A model generated the notes under the pieces. That model was not told the DNA's origin. It was given only the letters and a program-made list of their open reading frames with translations, and did not search any database. Below are positions 1-8,046 of a stretch of DNA of 21,502 bases, piece after piece; position 1 is the first letter of the stretch; every line of letters begins with the position of its first letter. Source of the stretch: an uncultured Bacteroidales bacterium (lineage in GTDB: Bacteria > Bacteroidota > Bacteroidia > Bacteroidales > F082); contig CALEMB010000042.1 in the NCBI GenBank assembly GCA_937902805.1, forward strand, positions 1-21,502, in the 5' to 3' direction. Made by a program: the position numbers and the translations under genes.

Positions 1-42
1 GAGATCGGTCTCGGCATTCCTGCTGAACCGCTCTTCCGATCT
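1..42. other. Illumina adapter/primer residue (artefact)
   Basis: These 42 bases match, from memory, the 3' end of the Illumina paired-end PCR primer 2.0, finishing in the universal GCTCTTCCGATCT. Genomic sequence appears to begin at about position 43, where the reading frame of the first permease becomes meaningful. The stretch should be trimmed. It also shows that the window starts at a contig end rather than inside a longer assembly. Confidence 0.96.
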
Positions 43-44
43 CG

Positions 45-2225
45 ATCTATGCCCTGGGAAACAAAGATATGATTAACTGCTACGGTATGAAAGAGGTCTT
101 CGACGGAAAACTGCCCGAGTTGGAAGCGGTGTCGCATTTCCAGTTCGTGCAAGACCAATTGATTCATGTCGGTGATCAAAACTTTGTAGGTACGTTGCTT
201 GTCTGCGATGTGGAATTCTTCGATATGTTCTCCGTGACACTTAAAGAAGGCGATCCTGGGATGCTTTCGGAACGCAATGCGGCCTTCGTCTCCGAAAAGC
301 TGGCCAAGAAACTCAATGAAGCATCAGCCGAACAACCGTTGATTATTCAAGACGACACGTTGCATATCGTAGGTGTCATCTCCGACAAAGGCAGCTCTTT
401 GCTTCCCGATTTCGATGTGATGATGAACTATGAACATGCGCAGTCGTATGCCATCCAGAGTTATCGAGACAACGCTTTCAACCATTGGGCTAACATCGGC
501 ACTTTCATCAAGGTGCGCCCCGATGTGGACCGAGAAGAGTTAGGCGAGAAACTGCAGGCACTCTGTGATGTGCAGTTTTCCAATAGTCCAACGATGGAAG
601 AGCTTTCGATGGTCCGCTTTGACGAACTATTCTTTGCTCCGGCATACACGGGCTTGCAAAAAGGCGACCGTTCGATGCTTCGCACGATGATAGTCATTGG
701 GTTGTTGCTGCTCATTTCGGCCTTGCTGAACTACATCAACCTGAATGTCGCCTTGGTCGGGAAACGTGCCAAGGAAATGGCTTCGAGGCGTCTGGTTGGG
801 GCGCAGAAGTCCGACATCGTTTGGAAGTTTCTTGGCGAAGCGTTTGTTTTCACTTTGTTCAGTTTCGTCGTGGGGCTGGCCATAGCCTATGCTCTTACCC
901 CTACCGTCAACCAGCTGTTGCAGTCAGATGTGGCGATTTCCATACCTTTCAGTTTGCCTTACCTCGTCGCCTATCTTCTGATTGTGATAGTGGTGTCGTT
1001 GCTGGCTGGCATCTTACCTGCGGCCATCATTGCCAAAGCCCAGCCCATCGATGTGGTGCGAGGCACCTTCCGTTTCCGTAACCGCACCGTGCTCTCGAAG
1101 GTGTTCATCGTGGTGCAGAACGTCATTGCCATCGTGCTCATCGCCCTTGTGTTGACGATGGAACTCCAAATGCACCACATGGAAGACCGCTCAACGGGAT
1201 TGAACGTGGAAAACCTCTATTTCTTGGGTTCCGACCTTGATTACACCGATGAAAAGGAAGCCTTTGTAGAAGAATTGAGGGCTTTGCCTTGCGTGAAGGA
1301 ATTGGCATCGGCACAAAGCATTCCTGGCGTGATGAGTATGCGATTTGGTTTGAAAAAACTCCATGAAACCGAGCCGAAGACCTACGTTCCAATCCTTAAT
1401 TGCGATACGGTGGCTTTCCGTATGTTTGGTTTTGAGGTGAAGGATCGTTTTGGAAACACCGATGCCCATGGTTTCTGGATTACCGAAACCACCGCTGCGG
1501 GCATGACGGGCTTGCCATACGGCGACTACAATATGGACACTATCACAATGTGGCAAAAGCACACCATAGGCAATACAGTATGCGGAGTGATTGCCGACTT
1601 CAAGATGCAGGATGCCTTGCATGTGACCGATGAAGACTATGTACTTGTATATGGCAATGGCGGTTGGAACCCAGATTCCCATCTGCTGATTGAGGTTGCT
1701 GGCGACCACCGTGAAGCCAAGCACGCCATCGATGCGGTCTACAAGAAACACTGCGAAAAGGTGTTTGGCGTCTACATGGAGCCTGATTACAACGATTTCG
1801 TGGAGAACGTTATTGCCAAGCAATATGATAAGCAAAGGTGTCAGATGCGTCTCATCGAACTGATTATGGCGGTTTCGGTCATCCTGTCATTGCTGGGCTT
1901 GGTGGCCATGAGCACCCATTTCGCCTCTGAGCGCGAGAAGACCATCGCCATCCGCAAGGTGTTTGGCGGCACGATGCAGAGCGAGATTCGCCGCAACTTG
2001 AGGGAATACATCATTATGATACTGATTGCCAACGCGATTGCCATTCCCGTGGCGGTGTGGCTCTGCAAGCGCTATTTGGAGGACTTCGCCTATCGCATCG
2101 ACTTGCACCCGTGGATTTTCGTGGTCACGGTGGCGCTGTCGTTTGTGATTGCCATCGGTTCGGTGCTTTGGCAAATCGTCTCGGTGGCGCGGGTGAATCC
2201 GGTGACGGCGTTGAAGAAGGAGTAG
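45..2225 (+). CDS. FtsX/MacB-type ABC transporter permease, 5' truncated by contig end
   Basis: Inner-membrane permease of the MacB/LolC/FtsX (type VII ABC) superfamily. The frame is open from base 45, ahead of the first ATG at 69. The peptide IYALGNKDMINCYGMKE aligns with residues 52-68 of the partial permease at 20915, so about 51 N-terminal residues including the first membrane helix are missing and Met69 is not the true start. Counted from that Met: periplasmic core domain to ~200, membrane helices ~207-229, 257-277, 298-322 and 345-363, a second periplasmic domain, then helices ~597-618, 651-668 and 679-705. The cytoplasmic coupling motifs RAKEMASRRLVGA (~233-245) and REKTIAIRKVFGG (~621-633) mark the two FtsX halves. 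The C-terminus NPVTALKKE is typical of the family. It ends 2 bp from the convergent DUF4143 gene. No ATPase domain is present; the ATPase at 8047 is the likely partner (inference). Confidence 0.9.
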   Translation: MYALGNKDMINCYGMKEVFDGKLPELEAVSHFQFVQDQLIHVGDQNFVGTLLVCDVEFFDMFSVTLKEGDPGMLSERNAAFVSEKLAKKLNEASAEQPLIIQDDTLHIVGVISDKGSSLLPDFDVMMNYEHAQSYAIQSYRDNAFNHWANIGTFIKVRPDVDREELGEKLQALCDVQFSNSPTMEELSMVRFDELFFAPAYTGLQKGDRSMLRTMIVIGLLLLISALLNYINLNVALVGKRAKEMASRRLVGAQKSDIVWKFLGEAFVFTLFSFVVGLAIAYALTPTVNQLLQSDVAISIPFSLPYLVAYLLIVIVVSLLAGILPAAIIAKAQPIDVVRGTFRFRNRTVLSKVFIVVQNVIAIVLIALVLTMELQMHHMEDRSTGLNVENLYFLGSDLDYTDEKEAFVEELRALPCVKELASAQSIPGVMSMRFGLKKLHETEPKTYVPILNCDTVAFRMFGFEVKDRFGNTDAHGFWITETTAAGMTGLPYGDYNMDTITMWQKHTIGNTVCGVIADFKMQDALHVTDEDYVLVYGNGGWNPDSHLLIEVAGDHREAKHAIDAVYKKHCEKVFGVYMEPDYNDFVENVIAKQYDKQRCQMRLIELIMAVSVILSLLGLVAMSTHFASEREKTIAIRKVFGGTMQSEIRRNLREYIIMILIANAIAIPVAVWLCKRYLEDFAYRIDLHPWIFVVTVALSFVIAIGSVLWQIVSVARVNPVTALKKE

Positions 2226-2227
2226 TA

Positions 2228-3565
2228 TTATTTCTCTTTTAGGAAACGCTTCAACAAAAATGCGAGGAAGTAAGGGAAAGTGTAGAAACTGCCGTTCCAG
2301 CCGATATTCTTATACCCGAATTTGATGCCGTAATTCACTTCGGGGTAAGAGTCCCATTTGATGAGGTTGTTCAACGAGGCTGTGGCTCCGTCCTTGGCCT
2401 TCACCTCGACGGGAATCAGCGAGTCGGCATCCCTTACGAAGAAATCCATTTCGATAGCGGGGCTGTCGTGCTTGTAGTAATACAGCTGCTCGTATCCCGA
2501 TTTCCGCAGCATCTCACCGACAACGTTCTCGTAGATGGCACCTTTGTATGTACCGAAGTTTTTGTTGGTGCGAAGGTCATCTTGAGCTTCTTCGTCAAGA
2601 GAAGCTATCAAAAGCCCTGTGTCGTGGTAATAGATTTTGTAACATTCGGTGTCGTAGTTGCCTTTCAATGGCAGTTCCACATTGTTCAAGCAATAGCACA
2701 CATTGACAACTCCAGCCTCTTTCAGCCAATCCACGGCTCCAATGTATTCCCTGTTTCGTGCACCCTTGGCAATCTTCGTGATTTGGTATTTCTTGTTCTC
2801 TTTCGCCAGAAATGTCGGGATGTGGTTATACACAGCAAGGACTTTCGCCTTGTCGGTTTCCTTGGCGTATTTCGTGATGTCTTCCTCGTAGTCTTTCAGA
2901 AGTTGCCGTTGCAGTTTCAGCGTTCCGCCGAAATGGCCATTGTCGATATATTTTTTGACCACTTCGGGCATGCCTCCCAGCGTCATGTAGTCGCGGAAAA
3001 CGCCCATGAAAGTGTCCATTTCGAGTTGGGAAAAAGGCTTTAGCGAAAGCATGTGGGCATATAGGTCCTCGATCTGTTCCTTGGAATAGCCCTTGGCCCA
3101 AAGAAACTCCTCGAAATCCATCGAAAACATGTCGTAATCTTCTTTGTAGCCTACTGCATTCGACTCGATTTCCTCGTAATAAATGCCCATCAACGAGCCT
3201 GAGCAAATCACGTCGAAACGTCGATCTTGGCAGAATGACTTGAGCGAAGTGGCGCAATCGGGACATTTCTGAAGCTCGTCGAAAAACAGCAGCGTCTTGT
3301 TTGGGATAACCTTCCATGAGGGTTCGAGGATAGTGATGTTTTTGATGATTTGGTCCACTTCGTATCCGTCGTCGAAGATGTTGCGGAATTTCTTCTGAAG
3401 CACGAAGTTCATCTCCAGGACCGATTCGTAGTTAGCTCGTCCGAAAGCCCTGATGGACTCGGTTTTCCCGATTTGTCTGGCTCCTTTTACAATCAAAGGC
3501 TTTCTTTCAGGATTGTTTTTCCATTCATATAGAAACTTATCTATTTTTCTTTCAAGTAGTTCCAT
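2228..3565 (-). CDS. AAA-family ATPase with DUF4143 C-terminal domain
   Basis: A 445-residue protein of the widespread DUF4143 ATPase family (AAA_14 plus DUF4143), cytoplasmic and of unknown cellular role. Visible motifs are Walker A GARQIGKT (28-35), Walker B LLFFDELQK (92-100) and a sensor-like CSGSLMG (121-127). The C-terminal part (~200-445) has a PD-(D/E)xK-like pattern: E346 in YENVVGE, D374 in EMDFFV and E387-x-K389 in VEVKA. Length and motifs are complete, so it appears intact. It runs opposite to the exporter array, its stop lies 2 bp from the stop of the first permease, and no terminator separates them. A TATTTTTG -7 box and three 32-bp-spaced repeats lie upstream. The family is often scattered through Bacteroidales genomes as accessory genes, so a mechanistic link to the exporter is not implied. 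Confidence 0.9.
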   Translation of the reverse strand: MELLERKIDKFLYEWKNNPERKPLIVKGARQIGKTESIRAFGRANYESVLEMNFVLQKKFRNIFDDGYEVDQIIKNITILEPSWKVIPNKTLLFFDELQKCPDCATSLKSFCQDRRFDVICSGSLMGIYYEEIESNAVGYKEDYDMFSMDFEEFLWAKGYSKEQIEDLYAHMLSLKPFSQLEMDTFMGVFRDYMTLGGMPEVVKKYIDNGHFGGTLKLQRQLLKDYEEDITKYAKETDKAKVLAVYNHIPTFLAKENKKYQITKIAKGARNREYIGAVDWLKEAGVVNVCYCLNNVELPLKGNYDTECYKIYYHDTGLLIASLDEEAQDDLRTNKNFGTYKGAIYENVVGEMLRKSGYEQLYYYKHDSPAIEMDFFVRDADSLIPVEVKAKDGATASLNNLIKWDSYPEVNYGIKFGYKNIGWNGSFYTFPYFLAFLLKRFLKEK

Positions 3566-3572
3566 TGCATTG

Positions 3573-3649
3573 AATCACATTTTCTACTGCAAAAATAGTC
3601 AAAAAATCACATTTTCTGACAATTTTTTTATCAAAAAATCACATTTTTG
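3573..3649. repeat. Three 32-bp-spaced direct repeats (AATCACATTTT) around the DUF4143 promoter
   Basis: AATCACATTTT occurs at 3573, 3605 and 3637, exactly 32 bp apart each time, close to three helical turns. The first copy lies between the -7 box and the start codon, and the other two lie upstream of the -7 box. All three would face the same side of the helix, which suggests operator sites for a repressor or for autoregulation. The protein that binds them is unknown. Confidence 0.6.
3590..3597 (-). promoter_or_regulatory. Bacteroidetes-type -7 box for the DUF4143 gene
   Basis: On the minus strand this reads TATTTTTG, matching the TAnnTTTG -7 element of the Bacteroidetes housekeeping sigma factor, about 25 bp before the ATG at 3565. 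A TTG at 3622-3620 is a possible -33 element, but the 22-bp gap is slightly long. Confidence 0.55.
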
Positions 3650-3695
3650 TGAAAGATATAAATTACTCCCTGCTTCAAATCCAAGTTGGAAACAC

Positions 3696-3743
3696 TGTAA
3701 AGTTTCTTTACACCACTGTAAAATAACTTTACACTTTGTAAAA
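3696..3743. promoter_or_regulatory. Tandem palindromic activator sites (UAS) upstream of the permease at 3986
   Basis: Two 17-bp palindromes start 21 bp apart: TGTAAAGTTTCTTTACA (3696-3712) and TGTAAAATAACTTTACA (3717-3733). A half-site TGTAAAA follows (3737-3743). They begin 92 bp upstream of the -24 GG of the sigma-54 element and centre at about -109 and -88 from the predicted transcription start, the usual place for enhancer-binding protein sites. The same arrangement recurs at 13028 and 16269. Confidence 0.8.
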
Positions 3744-3786
3744 TAGTTGTTTTTGTATTTCGTTGATTATTATTGATTTGCAAGTT

Positions 3787-3802
3787 TGGCACGAGGATTG
3801 GT
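3787..3802 (+). promoter_or_regulatory. Sigma-54 -24/-12 promoter (variant -12)
   Basis: TGGCACG-AGGA-TTGGT matches the sigma-54 consensus TGGCACG-N4-TTGCW except that the -12 GC is GG. The -24 GG is at 3788-3789 and the -12 pair at 3800-3801, keeping the required 10-bp gap. Predicted transcription start is about 3813, giving a ~173-nt leader that contains a MITE-like hairpin element. The weaker -12 may lower or tighten expression relative to the other two copies. Confidence 0.75.
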
Positions 3803-3824
3803 ATGAGGATGCATGATAAATAAA

Positions 3825-3951
3825 GATTCCCTGCGGGAATGGAGATTAGAGTTTTGTTTACCGCGGCGGCCTGTGGCGCTACAGATTGGCAACTAGTTCT
3901 TGCCGCCGCTATATAACTAAGACAAGCACTCCATTCCCTGAAAGGGAAACT
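3825..3951. repeat. MITE-like palindromic element, copy 1
   Basis: An approximately 127-bp element closely related to 7861-7989. Its ends are inverted repeats (GATTCCCTGCGGGAATGGAG against CTCCATTCCCTGAAAGGGAA), and each end is itself a small hairpin. A second internal pair, GCGGCGG/CCGCCGC, encloses a conserved loop containing GGCAACTAGTTCTTGCCG. No transposase is present. It sits in the predicted leader of the permease mRNA at 3986 and would fold into a long stem in RNA. Confidence 0.7.
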
Positions 3952-3985
3952 CAACAAACAGTTAAACAATCAATAATTCAACAAT

Positions 3986-6313
3986 ATGAAATCATTTTTC
4001 AATTTTTTGAAACGGAACAAACTTTACGCCCTCATCAATCTTTTGGGCTTGACCATCTCGATGGCCTTCGTGCTGCTCTTGGCGGTGTATGTGCAGAAAC
4101 AACTCTCCACCGACGCCTTCCAAGAGAACGCTGACAGGATTTTTGTCATCACCAACGAGGAAAGCCTCAATATGGGCTATTGGTTAGACAAGCACTTGCG
4201 CAACCAATTCCCCGAAATTGAGAAATCGTGCGCGGTTTGCAACTATTCTTTCAATGAGGAGTTTAGCATTGACGGCGAGACCGTCTATGGTAGCCTCACC
4301 TTCGCGGACTCGTGTTTCTTCGAGATGTTCAGCTACGACCTTGTGAAAGGCTCGAAGGCCGATTGGAAAATATCAGGTGACCGTTGTATGGTGAGCGAGG
4401 CGTTTGCCAACGCACATTTCGGCGACAAAGACCCCATCGGGCGACAAATCATACTTGAAAGAAACGATGGCTACCCCATGGTGGTGTGCGGCGTTTTCAA
4501 AGACTTCGGCAACAGCATCATCAACGCGCCAGATGTGTTGGGACATGGCAATTTGATGCCGATTATCAACCCGGCCAACAATGAGCGCATGAGCAATGGC
4601 GTCGGCGGAGGTGTCTGCTTCGTGATGACTTATCCAGGTGCGGATTTGCAGGCTCGCCACGACGACATTTTGGCTTGGTGCGAGGAAAACTTCTGGGTTT
4701 ATAAGCAACAGTATGACGAGGTGCGCATCATCCCGCTGCGTGAGGTGTATTTCCTTAAAGAAGGAGCACAGGATCATACAGCCACTGTGAGTTTGGGCAA
4801 CCGCTTTTTTGTGAACCTATTATTGGCCATGTGCCTGATGCTCTTGTTGTTCGCCATACTCAACTATGTGAATCTTTCCACTGCACTCATCGGTTTCCGC
4901 GCCAAGGAAATGGCCACGCGTAGGCTCGTTGGAGCAACAAAGGCAGGCATTTTCTTGAAAATGATAGGCGAAAGCACTGTGCTTTGTGCTTTGGCGATGG
5001 GCTTGGCGGTTCTTTTGGCTGAAGCTCTTGCGCCTGCCGCTTCTGAGCTATTGCACTACGATATCTCGGTTTTCGGAGCGGTCAATACGGTCAATGTGTT
5101 GATTGTCATTGGATTCGTGCTTCTTTTGGGTTTCCTTGCCGGGCTTGTTCCCGCTTTGATGATTCAAAAAGTGCAGCCCATCGAGATTGTGCGCGGGTCG
5201 TTGCGGGTGAAGACCAAGACGGTTTATGGTCCTGTCATCATCGTGGTGCAGAATGCTGTGACTGTGGTGATGCTTGTTTCGGCTTTGACCCTTTACTTGC
5301 AAACGCGGCACCTGATAACCGCCGATTTGGGCTACAATACGAAAGATATTTTGGTCATAGACAATGTGTACGGCAAGACGGGCGAAATCAAGGCCTTGTT
5401 GGATGCCTATCGTGCCGAGCCGTTTGTAGAAGACGTGGGGCAAGGTGACGGTACGCCGTTGTTGGGCACCAACAATTGGACGATGGAGGTGGAAAACGGC
5501 AATTGGGTCTCGTTCCAGCAAATACAAGGCGACCAGCATTATTTCGACATCTTGGGCCTTCGCGCTAAACAGGACAACCATATCCCTGGGTCTTATTGGC
5601 TCAATGAATATGCTTTCGGCCAAATTGGTATAGACGAGACGGTGACGGAATTTAGGCATAAAGACGGAAAAACCTATGAAATCGGTGGCATATACTACGA
5701 TTTCAAGATTTGGCCTTTGGAAATACAGCAGTCGGCGGCCTTGATTAACAATCGAGGTGAGAATCCCGATGACGATTTTCCATGGAAATTGTTGGTAAAG
5801 ACCACCGGTGACCACAAGGCGGCTCTCGACCGTTTGGAACAAGTGACGAAAGAGCTGTTTCCCGACAAGCGTTTTGAAGCGCTTTACCTTGAGGACATGA
5901 TTGAAGCCTTTTTTGCTGGCGAGAGCAGGATGCTTCGCATCGTCCTGATTTTCACCTTGCTTTCGATGCTCGTTTCTGCCTTGGGCTTGTTTGCAATGAG
6001 TTCCTACTACATGCAGCAGGAGCGTCGCGCTGTGGCTGTGAAGAAAGTTTTTGGCGCCGACTATGGCGGCGTGTTGCGCGAGTTGGTGCTGAACTTCATG
6101 AAGATGGTGGCTGTGGCTGCACTGATTGGCATTCCCGTGGCCTGGTTCATTATGTACCGTTGGCTTGAGGAATACACGCACCGCATCAGCCTCTCGTGGT
6201 GGATTTTCGCTTTGGCCGTGCTTGCCGTCGTGCTGATGGCGTTCCTGTCAGTCATTTGGCAAAGCATCAAGACGGCACGGGCTAATCCAGCTACGGTGTT
6301 GAAGAAGGAATAG
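3986..6313 (+). CDS. FtsX/MacB-type ABC transporter permease
   Basis: A complete 775-residue permease with the duplicated architecture seen in Bacteroidetes: helix 15-36, periplasmic core domain ~40-270, helices 274-297, 326-348, 369-392 and 415-437, second periplasmic domain ~440-645, helices 651-673, 704-725 and 738-760. Cytoplasmic coupling motifs are RAKEMATRRLVGA (305-317) and RRAVAVKKVFGA (680-691). The C-terminus is NPATVLKKE. The N-terminal RNKLYALIN is shared with the permease at 20915. The family uses ATP hydrolysed by a separate LolD/MacB-like ATPase for mechanical work on periplasmic substrates, and no nucleotide-binding motif is present here. The start follows an A-rich leader (AATTCAACAATATG) shared with 17501. 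It is the first gene after a sigma-54 promoter and is probably co-transcribed with the adaptor, ATPase and permease downstream. The substrate cannot be read from the sequence. Confidence 0.93.
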   Translation: MKSFFNFLKRNKLYALINLLGLTISMAFVLLLAVYVQKQLSTDAFQENADRIFVITNEESLNMGYWLDKHLRNQFPEIEKSCAVCNYSFNEEFSIDGETVYGSLTFADSCFFEMFSYDLVKGSKADWKISGDRCMVSEAFANAHFGDKDPIGRQIILERNDGYPMVVCGVFKDFGNSIINAPDVLGHGNLMPIINPANNERMSNGVGGGVCFVMTYPGADLQARHDDILAWCEENFWVYKQQYDEVRIIPLREVYFLKEGAQDHTATVSLGNRFFVNLLLAMCLMLLLFAILNYVNLSTALIGFRAKEMATRRLVGATKAGIFLKMIGESTVLCALAMGLAVLLAEALAPAASELLHYDISVFGAVNTVNVLIVIGFVLLLGFLAGLVPALMIQKVQPIEIVRGSLRVKTKTVYGPVIIVVQNAVTVVMLVSALTLYLQTRHLITADLGYNTKDILVIDNVYGKTGEIKALLDAYRAEPFVEDVGQGDGTPLLGTNNWTMEVENGNWVSFQQIQGDQHYFDILGLRAKQDNHIPGSYWLNEYAFGQIGIDETVTEFRHKDGKTYEIGGIYYDFKIWPLEIQQSAALINNRGENPDDDFPWKLLVKTTGDHKAALDRLEQVTKELFPDKRFEALYLEDMIEAFFAGESRMLRIVLIFTLLSMLVSALGLFAMSSYYMQQERRAVAVKKVFGADYGGVLRELVLNFMKMVAVAALIGIPVAWFIMYRWLEEYTHRISLSWWIFALAVLAVVLMAFLSVIWQSIKTARANPATVLKKE

Positions 6314-6360
6314 CGTTTATCACAAAACAATCAAAACCCACAAAACAATGAATAATCAGA

Positions 6361-6525
6361 AACTACGGATTGCACGGATTAAACGGATGGCCGACAAGAA
6401 ATTTGGAAGGCACAAGTGCCCAAATTGTTACGGATTCCTCTCGTCGACAGCCATCCGTACCCATCGGACGCTTGCGTCCCAAAATTTACGGGAACAAATC
6501 TGTAAAATCCGCGAAATCCGTAGTT
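6361..6525. repeat. 165-bp inverted-repeat element (MITE-like)
   Basis: The ends are 28-bp inverted repeats (6361-6388 and 6498-6525) matching at 23 of 28 positions, with core ACTACGGATT at the left and AATCCGTAGT at the right. Smaller inverted segments lie inside, for example GGCACAAGTGCC at 6409-6420. It has no coding capacity on either strand that I trust. It separates the permease at 3986 from the adaptor gene and resembles palindromic intergenic repeats of Bacteroidetes. The 40 bp after it carry tandem GAAATTT units (6538-6570). Confidence 0.65.
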
Positions 6526-6585
6526 AAAAAAAGGAATCCTGAAATCTTGAAATTTGAAATTTGAAATTATAAATCTACAATAGTT

Positions 6586-7854
6586 ATGGAACACTCTATG
6601 GATCGTAAAATCGAAAAGAAGAAAGGCATAGCCCTCGCCTTTACCAAGAAGGCCTTGCCGTTCTGGGGCGGAGCCCTGCTCCTGGCCTTCATCCTCTGGC
6701 TCATCTTCCGGGACGACGCCCAGAAGCTCCGCATCGACGCGGACAACATCACCGTGAGCACCGTCACCCAAAGCGAGTTCAACGACTACATCCGCATCAG
6801 CGGACAGGTGGTGCCCATGACGACCATCCAGATCAGCCCCTTGGAGGGCGGTGTGGTGCAACAAATCGTCACCGAGGAAGGTAGCCGTGTCAGTGCAGGC
6901 GATGTAATCCTCGTTTTGAGCAACGAGAACCTCGACATGCAAATCCTTAACTCCGAAGCCGACCTCGCTGAGAAGGAGAACATCCTGCGCAACACGATGC
7001 TCCAAATGGAGCAGCAGAAGTTGAGCGTCGAACAGGAGAAGCTGCAATTGCAGATGGAAGCGCAGCGCAACCGCCGCACCTACGAGGCGCAGAAGGCCCT
7101 CTATGCAGACGGCCTCATCGCCCGAGAGGACTACCTGAAAGCCGAGGAGGACTATGAGCTCTCGACCAGCCGCCTGAAACTGGTGGAAAACCGTGCCAAG
7201 CAGGACAGCCTCCACCGCTCGGTGGAAATCAACCAGATGCGCGAGAGCCTCGACAACATGCGCCTCAACATGATGATGATTCGCAAGCGCAAGGACAACC
7301 TCACCATCAAAGCTCCCATCGACGGCGAGTTGGGTCTCTTGGATGTCGTCCTCGGCCAGTCTGTGAGCGCAGGCTCGCGCATCGGGCAAATCAACAACCT
7401 CAACAGTTACAAGATTGAGGCCCAAATCGACGAGCACTACATCGACCGCATCACGGCGGGCTTGGAGGCCACCTTCGAGCGGCAGAGCGAGCGTTATCAG
7501 GCGCAGATCCGCAAGGTGTATCCCGAGGTGCGCGACGGCAAGTTCAAGGCCGACTTCAAGTTCGTAGGACAGCAGCCGGAGAATATCCGCAGCGGCCAGA
7601 CCTACTACCTCAACCTCCAACTCGGCCAGCCTGTAGAGGCGGTACTCATCCCGCGCGGCGCATTCTACCAGAAGACCGGCGGCAAGTGGATCTATGTGCT
7701 CTCCCCCGACGGCACCAAGGCCACGCGCCGCGACATCCGCATCGGTCGGCAGAACCCGCAGTATTACGAGGTTGTCGAAGGCTTGGAGTCTGGCGAACGA
7801 GTGATTACTTCATCGTATGACAATTTCGGGGATAGCGATGTATTGGTATTTTGA
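6586..7854 (+). CDS. Periplasmic adaptor (membrane fusion) protein, MacA/HlyD-like
   Basis: A 422-residue adaptor that would bridge inner-membrane permeases to an outer-membrane channel. A single N-terminal membrane anchor (~24-41) follows a Lys-rich cytoplasmic tail. Then come the first lipoyl half (~80-112, SPLEGGVVQQIVTEEGSRV), a long Gln/Glu-rich coiled-coil hairpin (~120-236), the second lipoyl half (~238-268, IKAPIDGELGLLDVVLGQSV), a beta-barrel (~275-345) and a membrane-proximal domain (~350-422, ending GLESGERVITSS). Length and order fit the family. Two close starts are possible, ATG 6586 or ATG 6598. I keep the first because it follows an A/T-rich leader. It is 192 bp ahead of the ATPase, with a MITE-like element between them. 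It is the only adaptor in the window, so the permeases probably share it (inference). Confidence 0.92.
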   Translation: MEHSMDRKIEKKKGIALAFTKKALPFWGGALLLAFILWLIFRDDAQKLRIDADNITVSTVTQSEFNDYIRISGQVVPMTTIQISPLEGGVVQQIVTEEGSRVSAGDVILVLSNENLDMQILNSEADLAEKENILRNTMLQMEQQKLSVEQEKLQLQMEAQRNRRTYEAQKALYADGLIAREDYLKAEEDYELSTSRLKLVENRAKQDSLHRSVEINQMRESLDNMRLNMMMIRKRKDNLTIKAPIDGELGLLDVVLGQSVSAGSRIGQINNLNSYKIEAQIDEHYIDRITAGLEATFERQSERYQAQIRKVYPEVRDGKFKADFKFVGQQPENIRSGQTYYLNLQLGQPVEAVLIPRGAFYQKTGGKWIYVLSPDGTKATRRDIRIGRQNPQYYEVVEGLESGERVITSSYDNFGDSDVLVF

Positions 7855-7860
7855 CATAAG

Positions 7861-7989
7861 GAGATTCCCTGCGGGAATGGAGTTGAATCGAGAGATATAT
7901 ATGCGGCGGCTAATGGTGTTACGAATAGGCAACTTGTTCTTGCCGCCGCTTGACACAAAAACAAGCATTCCATTCCCGAAGGGAATCTC
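7861..7989. repeat. MITE-like palindromic element, copy 2
   Basis: A 129-bp element with 21-bp terminal inverted repeats differing at one position (7861-7881 and 7969-7989). Internal GCGGCGGC (7903-7910) pairs with GCCGCCGC (7942-7949). It shares ends, internal stem and the GGCAACTTGTTCTTGCCG loop with copy 1 at 3825, while the intervening bases differ. It starts 6 bp after the adaptor stop, so it lies inside the probable operon just before the ATPase gene. Confidence 0.75.
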
Positions 7990-8046
7990 AAAACGACAAA
8001 CAACAATTCAACAAAATAAAAGTTAAACCATTAAACACTTAAAGCA

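Noticed and set aside
3573..3649. CRISPR array suggested by 32-bp periodicity
   Set aside because: Only three ~11-bp matching cores, AT-rich spacers that resemble each other, and no cas genes; operator repeats fit better.
3895..3915. Second sigma-54-like match in the MITE loop (TTGGCAACTAGTTCTTGC)
   Set aside because: The gap between GG and GC is 12 bp instead of the required 10, and the same bases are part of the repeat element in both copies.
3631..3969. Minus-strand frames at 3631-3969 and 7764-8006 with a shared AAARTSC peptide
   Set aside because: The shared peptide arises only from the MITE-like element on the reverse strand; the rest of each frame is unrelated.
6379..7620. 413-residue minus-strand frame antisense to the adaptor
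   Set aside because: Its low-complexity Leu/His/Asp composition is a codon shadow of the HlyD-like gene. The same applies to the long antisense frames at 5048-6181 and 17930-19309.
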